Of a stretch of DNA of 21,420 nt, positions 9,812-18,800 are shown piece by piece. The position numbers were made by a program, and so were the translations under genes. How positions within the stretch are numbered: position 1 is the stretch's first letter; each line of letters begins with the position of its first letter. The notes under the pieces were generated by a model. That model was not told the origin of the DNA, made no database searches, and saw only the letters and a program-made list of their open reading frames with translations. Source of the DNA: Rodentolepis nana (Eukaryota > Platyhelminthes > Cestoda > Cyclophyllidea > Hymenolepididae); the NCBI GenBank assembly GCA_900617975.1, contig UZAE01012466.1, positions 2,166 through 23,585 of the forward strand, read 5' to 3'.

Positions 9812-12800
9812 GTATGTTCAATTTTAACTTGTTAAATCTGCTAAGTATGTGGAGATTTTGATGTTCGGAAACCAGCTTCGATCATGAGAATCAGGAATTG
9901 CACTGTCATCGAGGGTAGCCTGTGCATTTTGATGACTAAGATGCAACCAAATGCTTCCCTACCCAATCTCCGAGAAATTACTGGATTTCTTGTCATATAT
10001 GATCTCACTGGACCGGATGGTTTGGCCACGCTCTTTCCTAATTTAACCGTCATTCGTGGAAGGTCCTTAATTTTCAATTTTGCACTTGTGATTCGAAGTA
10101 CATCTTTAAAAGTAAATCTATCTATTTTTAACTTCATTATTTGTCACATTATTTCATTATCGAGTTTAGTATGCATTGCCCAACTCGGATAATAATAGAG
10201 TGTTAGCCTTCATTTATTATTTAAATTTACGCGAAATTTTATGTGCTTTGGTTGTCTCAAAGTCTCCAAAGCACTGGTCTTCGTTTTTTCGTTTTTTATT
10301 TATTACAATATGGAATATTATTGTGTTCGGCGCCACCCTGTTTAAGTCACCCTTAATATTAGTCTTTAATGCTTGACTCCGTTTCCTTCGTTGTTAGCAG
10401 TGTTGCCAGGGCGATAGTATGCGCGTAAGTATTTATAGTTCCAGCTAACAAAGATGATTGACATAAGAACGAAATGGCAATCTTTGTTTAACGTAAGATA
10501 GTTAAGCAATTTAATAACAACTAAGGGATATTACGGTGTTTTTTACCTTGTTATCTCCCTTGGTATTTGATTTGTTTATTTGTTTTTCTCCCTCTAATTA
10601 AGGTTCGTTAATATCTCGGCCTCCAGACAAATAATTGGTTGTCTTCTGAATTTTGTAACAAGAAGCCTATAACCGCAAACGTTTAGCTACTGTAAATGTG
10701 AATGACTAATAAATCGTTGATAAAAAAATATTACTGGTAAATGAAGTTGTGCTTTTATAATATACTGGTTGGTCTAAATAATTTATTTAGTAGCCGCTAT
10801 ATTCACCGTCTCCTAGTTTTTAATATTACCGATCTTTGCTATTGGAAACACGGAATTTGTGAAAATTTGTTTAATAGGCTTTGGTAACGTAATTCATGCG
10901 AGGCTAATGTTGTAAAGTGAACATGCTTCTTGCCAGGGGAATTAATATGTTAGTGTCTAAAATCAATGACTTTTGGAAAGTATTTAGGAAATAACTCAAT
11001 TGTCTTCTCTAAAGTAGCTTTTCTTATTTGTATTGGTGGGTAATTATTAATTAAGTTGGCCAAAAAATCTACTTTGCCCAACATAAAAGACCTAGTAGTA
11101 CTTGAATACCTCTCTTCAAGTAAGATAAAAAATTTCAGTATTTTTTCGTCTACTTTAGCTCGTTTATGAATGAGATTTTCTCGAACATGCTCTGTTTAGT
11201 TTTAAAATAGGAACGCAGTGGAAAGTGTGAACTAGGAAACATTGGAGCTATTGGCGAAGGTAATGTATAGAATTTACGCTAACGGGATTTTAGTTTTTAA
11301 AGCTATTTTTCCCTTTCTAGTGATCATAATCAGCGATTTGATGTTAGTTATGTTTGAACCTTTGCTATAATCTTTTTTTCACTCCAACGGCTGCTTTTAT
11401 CTCTGTTTTAGACAATTAGTTTGCCATCACTTCGTGTCATTCAACGCGGTGGAGTGCGTGTTGAGATAAACCAAAATTTGTGCTATGTTAGAACCGTGAA
11501 CTGGTCGTATATACTTGGGAATCAGACCTCCTCGGCAGCACCGATTCGTCTCTTCACAAATCGTCTAATTTGTCCCGATACTTGCCAACCTGAATGTACG
11601 TCTCCAACTGCTGAACCCATGGCCTTATCTGCTGATTCGAAATCCAAACCAAATAAGCAGGAAGCCATTCACTGCTGGTCGTCTTCTCTTTGTCAATCAA
11701 GTAACTAATTTATACTTTGTTATAATAACAATGCTGATATGCATTATACATTTCAGACAGTCGGTTGTATAATTATATGATTTACATTTGGAGGGTATTG
11801 GTTTTTACTTATTAATTACTCTCCTCGCTTTAATGAGTCTGTGCCATTAATGTTTTGTTTCACCCTAAAATGATCTTTCAATTGGACTTGTATTCACTTT
11901 TATATATGGCCTCTAACCATCTCCGGTCTTTCAAATAGTTCGGAGTACCAGAAAATTTGGAATTGATGTTCTTGTTAATCGCTATATACTTGTTTAACGG
12001 GGAGGTTTTCTGTGAAAATTTGTATAAAATTAATAGTTTTTCTTTTCACGGTCTTTGCGTCATCCCCAGTGAGGTGAATATATACTCCGTTAGAAATTGG
12101 AAATTGGAATCACTATAGCGAGAACTTAATTCCAAGGTTGTTCTCGCCATCTTATAGTGAGCCTCAGTCTGCTGCTATCAAACGCCTTTAGAGGTGTCTT
12201 ATTGAAAGCCCACAATAAGGGAGAAGCCTCGATTTTAATTAGAATGAATTGAACCTCATTTTAAAATGCGATGGAGATTTGCATTTTGGTAATGTAAAAT
12301 CCGTGTTTTTTCTCTTTTAAAGTCTGTTCTCCCAAATGCACAAATCTCGGTCTCGCTTGTCGCATGGATGACCCGTATACCTGTTGTCATGACGAATGTT
12401 TGGCAGGTTGCTATGGTCCCGGCTCAGACGCATGCGTGGCTTGCAAAGGAGCTCGTTATCGCGGTACTTGCGTGACCCACTGTCCTCCTGGAACGTACCT
12501 CTACTATGGTCGTAGGTGTATCACGGCTGAAGAATGTTTAAATATGACCTCTATCATTAGACAACCTCTTAGTGGTGTCGTGGTTGGAGCGAATGCAGTT
12601 TCTGACGCCAATACTTCTGTGAGCAATGACAGTGATGTAAAAACTACGCTTGTTCCAGATAATTCAGCTAAACCTAATGTGAATGGTGCTTCTGTGGGGG
12701 CTGCTAGTTCATTTTCAGGTGTTACTAACAGTGTTAATGGATCAACTCCCATTACGCGTCCTTACTCTATTCACCAGGGACGTTGTGTTCAAGAGTGTCC

Positions 12801-15800
12801 GGCAGGTTATGAGAGAAATGAAGTGTCTGGGGAATGCATTTATTGTGGTGATAAGTGTCGACGATTTCGTAAGTCTGCTGCCTATATTTCGCTCTCATCA
12901 TTGTGATTTTTAGGCTGTACCAGCATGTTGATATCCAGTCTCAAGTCGCTGTCGAAATTGAAAGATTGCTACTCTGTCAATGATCTCTATATTGGTATTC
13001 ATGAAGGTGATCCTAGTAAGTATCTGTGACCGTTTCTATAATGCGTATTTATTGTTGTTCGGTAAATCAACTTTGTTTTTTTTTCTGCGTAGCTTTAATA
13101 CAAGAACAACTCGATGAAGCTTTCTCAGGTCTAAGAGAAGTGGACGTTATCAGGATCGTCAGGGCAACGGCTCTAACCTCACTCAATTTTCTCCGTCATA
13201 TCACTCGAATCAATCCATCGAGAGCGTCACCTAACGTGTAAGTAGCTTATTTAAAACTTTTAAATGGTAAAAAATATCGATCAAGTCCATATCTTTGAAG
13301 AAGCTTGCAAATCAACAACGACTTTGAGACTATTTTTCTAAATTCTATCAACTTTTACTGTAATAATGGTATTGGGGACGATTACGCAGGTTTGTTCTTG
13401 GAAGTCATCGAAGTGAGAAAAAATTGAAGTGGATCGGAATGTTTATTTGGAGTGGAAACGGGTTTGTGGAGGATGTGTTAAAAAGGGGTACTTGTATTGC
13501 TTAATAGGAATACGATGGCGTATCCAATATCGTTAATATGTTCTTGCCAGGGGATCAAAATGGATATGACAACAGAGATTCACATGTATATCCAATGGCT
13601 GCTTTAATTATATATTAATCATGTTTTTTTTAATGGTCGAAATCTCCAAATTTTACTCTCCGCACCTCTTTTCTTGTTAATAAGTACATTAAAATCGTTT
13701 TATCGATTTAAACTTTTTATTTGGTGTGTTTAATATTTCCTTCAATTGACTCGAAGCGGTCTTAAGTACATAATTGATGGTTCATATCTCTTGGGTAGCA
13801 GAATATTCGTGCCGTCAAAATACTCAGGAGCCCAGTAAAATCATTCGGTGAAAAATGAATATTCTTAATTGATTCCTTTAGTCACAACTGGCTATGTCAA
13901 TTAAAGTTTTTTTCCCACCATTTCTTTTAAAGCACAGTGATTGAGATAAGACAGAACGACAATCTGGTTGATCTCTGGCCACCTCCGGAGAAAAATGGGA
14001 CTGGTGTTCAGGTGGTTTCTGAGGGTCTGGTGTATTTCATTCTCAATCGTTACCTCTGCCCGCAGAAAATCACGAATCTTGTGAAAACTGGAGCTCTCCG
14101 ACTTCCTGGTAATCGGGATTTCCGAACCGAAGAACGTGAAATTGCTGAAGCCACCAATGGAAAAATGGGTTTCTGTACGTCCTATTTTTACTTAATAGTT
14201 CATTTATTAATACGTCCTTCATAGAACCCTCCTCTCTCAATGGGGGTAGAGATGGGGGGTGGATAGCCCAAGTACTCACGAAATGAATACCTTCAAAGCT
14301 GCAAATGCTATGATAATAAAAAATTTTGTAAATATATCGCTCTGTTACAAACTGAAAGTTTAAAACGGTTGAGAAGTAATAGTATCTTACTTCGCCTTGA
14401 GTCACGCTAGTTGCTTAGACGACATGCTAATTTACGTGTAACATCATGAACTTACCGTCTAATAGGAGTTCCGGTAAGGAGCAAGTCTTATAATTCCTAG
14501 AAATGGCCTTTCATGCGTAATACATCAGTATTTAATTCAACACAAATCTTATTATTAGACTTTTTAAAAGAAGACGCGTCGAAGCTGTTGTTTGTTGCAA
14601 AAAAATCTTACTCCCTCGAGTAAACTATAAATGTAACAAATTAACTAATCGAGGTACTTGAGATTAGGATGTATTCATTGGGGGGGGGGGGGGGGGGGGG
14701 TGTAAAATGTAGGCGATCGAAGATTAAATTTAATTTTAGGAAAATTAATGGGAGTGGAACTAGGAGGAGGGGGTAATGGGGTTAGGAGAAGAGCCTCGAG
14801 AAATCTTTACTTCCGGTTTATTGGGTTTGAACGGTGGTTGTTCCTGTCTCAATCTCCAGTTTTGGTCGACGTGATGGTATTATTCATAATATCGGTATAA
14901 GGCTTCTTTTTTAACAGCAGTGTTCACCGCGCTTGTTTGCCGATTTAAAAGTCAAGAAATCGTCCCAAATTCATTGATATGAATTGTCCATCTGATCACT
15001 CTTTATTTCTAACTAACAATGATTCGGGTGGCATTTTATGGAATTAGTTGAGCTGCGTACTCAAGTTGAGGTCTTATTTCCTTACATTTTTTAATAATTT
15101 TCTATAATAATAAAAGTTTTCTCATTCAAATAAATGATGTGACGTTTTTAATTACTCAATATAATTATAAGCATATCACCATATGTGCAATCTCAGTAAA
15201 AAAAAGCAGTCCATTGTGAAACGGATGACGGTTTTTGAACTATATAATGGTAAATCAAATATATTTGAGTCGAATCTCAGAAGTAGATGCTATTTGATCT
15301 CTGTTGTTTCAAAAAATAAATTTTATGCAAAAATGAACTATTCAGCAAGTTAATTTTAACGTCCTAGCATATTCTGTAAGTTTGTTGAAATTTGGTTTAT
15401 TGCAAAGTTGCTGTCTGCTATAATTTAGAAGTAAAGTCTATCACGAAAGAAATTGCATTTTTTGTTGAGTTCTGGAATTCCTAGCTGTTTTAGGCTAATT
15501 AGATTTCAACTAGTTATTAACCTTCCAAGTGATTATCTGGGATAAAATCTTGAAACAAATTCGGGGAGTCCGATATTATTTCAGTTTGTTTTAATTGAAT
15601 GGTCTATAATAAACTACTATTTGACACGAAACGACCAGCTGCCTAAAAATTAATGTCATGATATTTTTGGTTTCTAAGTCGAAGGGATAGATCGTCGATC
15701 TTGTGACTTGTGGGCCTAAATTATGCTTCATTGGCTGAATAGAACTCTCATATCCAGGTGTTGTACAAGATGTGGGGTTTGAGAATGAACTTCCTGGTAG

Positions 15801-18800
15801 AAACAACTGAAGCATGGTAGAAAATTGTTTTAAATCGGGTGATGAATTAAGTCTGCCTAAAGGCTATCAGATGATCAGTTGTCACTCAAATGTTAGAGCC
15901 ATTATTCGTGCTCAGAAGCATTCAACAAAAGCTATAGTACACAATTTTGGTTCTACTCGAGAGATTATTCGGTACCAATCCTATACCCGTGGTGATTGTT
16001 GCAAAATTCTTTCAGCGAGCTAGACTATCCGTGTTGTTTAAGAGTAAAGTTTAGGTTAATGAGCTAGTTTAAGGGAAATTAGATCGGTTGAATGAGTAAT
16101 TGAGATTAAGTCAACCTTTTAATTCGATATACTTCATTGCCTATGACTTAAATGAAATCTCTTCTTTTCCTAACTTAGATCGCTAGGTCAATCAATTAGT
16201 AAGTGTGCTGTTCTGGTTGTGTGAAATGAGATAGCTATGTTTAGTTGTTTAGATTGTATCTTAGTGTTTTACTATTTTGGTTACTTTGCGGTATTCGACT
16301 GATACCTTGCTTTCAAAGTATTTTGCTCCTTTGATCAGGTGAGTCTAATCAAATATCATTGGAGTTGAAAAATATCTACTCTTCCTCGGCGGTTATTCGG
16401 TGGCCTCGATTCTTTGAAACGACTTCTGGTGGCGGTGGGCAAAGTGCCGCCTCTACGCTCGTCTTAATCTTTTACCAGGCAACGTAAGAGAGAGGGAATA
16501 TGTTTTTATTATTTATTACGCTTTTTTTATTATTCTGACTTCAATTTTTATGCATATTTTTGTAGAACTAAAAATCTTACTGTCTACTCCAACCGAATGT
16601 CCTGCGGAGAGGACTCGTAGGTTCTTTTGCTTTTGTCTACTGTTTATTAATTGTTATTAATACCCACAAGGGGTCAGCAGATGTTTTGGCTAACATTGAG
16701 CTAACCGAGTCAGGTTTATATTTATTTATTTCAAATGGCAGGCGTTTTGATAGTTATCATTAGCCCTTTAGCTGACTTCGGGCTTCACAGGGGGAAGGGA
16801 CATCAAAGTAACAGAAAGTCGAGGGGGGGGGGGAACAGAAGAGTGATTTAGAGATGTAAAGAGAGACATGAAGGCAGAGAAAAGGTAGGATGAGTACTGC
16901 GCCAGAATTCAATCGCCAGTTAATAGACTTTTTTGCCATATGAGTATACGTTGCCCAGGGTGCACCACGTGGAGGTAAGTCTATCACGCACCCCAGTCAG
17001 GTTTATATTGATTTGGGCTATCAGATTGCACAGTAGACGGGGTAGCTCACTATCTCTAAAATTTAGATGTCAATGTTTAGTGCTTTAATCAAGAGTGGCT
17101 GTTTTTACCAACTCCATTCATATTTTCCACCGTACAGTAGTTGAGAAGGCAAATGATCATGCCTCTTCCTGAATCACTTGTCCCTTTCACTTTTCGTAAA
17201 GTTTTTTTTAAGTTTGATTAATCGTCAGTTGCGTAGTTTAAAAGGAACAAAAAACAGATTTTAAATAGCCATTGAGGAATAACTATAATAACACTAGGAT
17301 TTTTACAAGCGTGTAGTTTATTGAAGAAAATTAGCTCAATTCACTTCAAAATTTGAATCCGTTGGTATTTGTCATGAAATTATCGGTGTCGTCTCACCTT
17401 ATCAGAAAGAATGAAAGATATGTTTCATATCTCTCCAATACGAGTAGCGTTTGATAAATATATAATTTTGGGTGAAGGTAAGGGGTATGCCCTCTTAGCA
17501 CACAGTGGAAATTAATCTACTTCCTCCATGCCGTTTTTTTCACAGATGGAAAATGATTCCTTCAGTGTGCAATTCCTCCGTGGTAGAGAATGTGAATGGC
17601 GATGGCGTTGCATTTTGTAGCAAAACTCTGACCTCCCTTCAACCCGCCACTCGTTACGCTGTCTACGTAGAGTCAAAAACGCTCTTCAGTCAACGTGGCG
17701 CTATTAGCAATATTGTCTACTTTAATACAACCCCGAGCAGTGAGCTGTCGTCTTTCTCCTCTGCTTAATTCTTCTGTCACTGGCTGTGCATTGTCTGTTT
17801 TTTTTTAGATCCTTCCTACTCCCGTTTGGTAAAGCTTCAAGCTATGAACAGTTCGTGCATTCACGTGAAATGGTCCCCACCCCAGTTCAGCAATGGTCCT
17901 CTTGCGGTGTATCTTCTTTGGTATCGTATGATACACATAGATCCGGAATCATATTTCTACGGGGATTTTTGCTTCATGAGTAATTACTAAAGCACTGTCC
18001 CATTGTGTGCCACTGGGTTATTTTGATTTATGAACCTTGCATCATTTTAGCACCTGATTGGCTGTCGTCCTCCATCAAGACACCGCGTTACATTGGTACC
18101 TCGAGTTTAACTGGAATGTACTGGTCTTATGCGTAAGTGATAAAAAGATGTGCCAGAGCTCTATTGATGCAATTTTGGTTGAATAATGGTTGGGTTTGTT
18201 GTTTTTTTAAAGGAAAATGCAACAAGGCTTCTGTTCGAAGTACCAATGCTGCAATCCTACTTCGCATAAAGACTTATGGTCGATTGATTATCGTGATGAA
18301 AATCTTCCAGTGGTTCTTGGTAAGTAATAATAGCTCCCGAACATTATTATTACTGCAAAACAAAGTCAAAATCTGTTTTCAGATGAAACCATCTTAATGA
18401 GCATTTTTTGTAATGGGTGATTTCACGTTTAATGACCTAAAGAAAGTTGCTCTTATCCACATCAAATATCAAGTTGTAACTGATCTAGGTATTACTTTTT
18501 ATTCCTTATACTCGCCCACCTTCAGTACTGCGTTGCAGGATCGTTCGTGATGGGAGGAACCACTCGTTGACGAGCTTTTTTGGGGGACAGATAGAGCTTC
18601 GAGATAAATGTGGAAGTGTAAGGAGGGCAGGATCGTATGTAAAGACGCGGAGCTGGAGTGTTGCGTGAACATGGCGGTTTATGTAAGGGGCTTATTGCGC
18701 CTTTGAGAAAAATTGGGACAGTCCACTACAGAAAGCAATTAAGGTTAGGCACAATCTTGGTAATAACACACTTTGTAGATGTCATTACCTGAATCAATCA

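Larger units (their letters stand above)
16723..16994 (-). mobile_element. SINE-like retroelement with 5' HDV-like ribozyme, copy 2 (272 bp)
   Basis: The minus-strand element starts with GGGGTGC at 16994 and ends in GAAATAAATAAATA-like sequence. A perfect 15-bp target-site duplication, AGTCAGGTTTATATT, lies at 16708-16722 and 16995-17009. Compared with copy 1 it lacks about 45 nt internally, consistent with loss between short TTGACT-like repeats, and has an expanded 11-base G run at 16823-16833. The exact duplication suggests insertion more recent than copy 1. It has no coding capacity of note: the 75-codon minus frame starts inside the ribozyme. The 5' ribozyme, tail and duplications fit a non-autonomous retrotransposon mobilised by a LINE. 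The partner LINE is not in the window. Confidence 0.92.
16617..17545 (+). other. InR intron 9 (929 nt), hosting retroelement copy 2
   Basis: Bounded by GTAGGT and TTTTTTTCACAG. The 272-bp element at 16723-16994 lies antisense to the receptor, so its ribozyme would not form in receptor pre-mRNA. Confidence 0.85.

Noticed and set aside
10927..10940. TTCTTGCCAGGGGA repeated at about 13543-13556
   Set aside because: A single 14-base match in 21 kb is within chance expectation, and the flanks do not align.
13391..13504. Possible extra InR exon in intron 6
   Set aside because: An AG precedes it and a frame stays open for about 38 codons, but exons 6 and 7 join in phase and match the L2 domain without a gap.
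14070..14405. 111-codon minus-strand open frame
   Set aside because: It overlaps InR exon 7 antisense and runs on into intron; no homology.
15814..16023. 69-codon plus-strand open frame in InR intron 7
   Set aside because: No recognised domain, stop directly upstream, and no splice sites linking it to the receptor, which is collinear with its family without it. A frame of this length is possible by chance.
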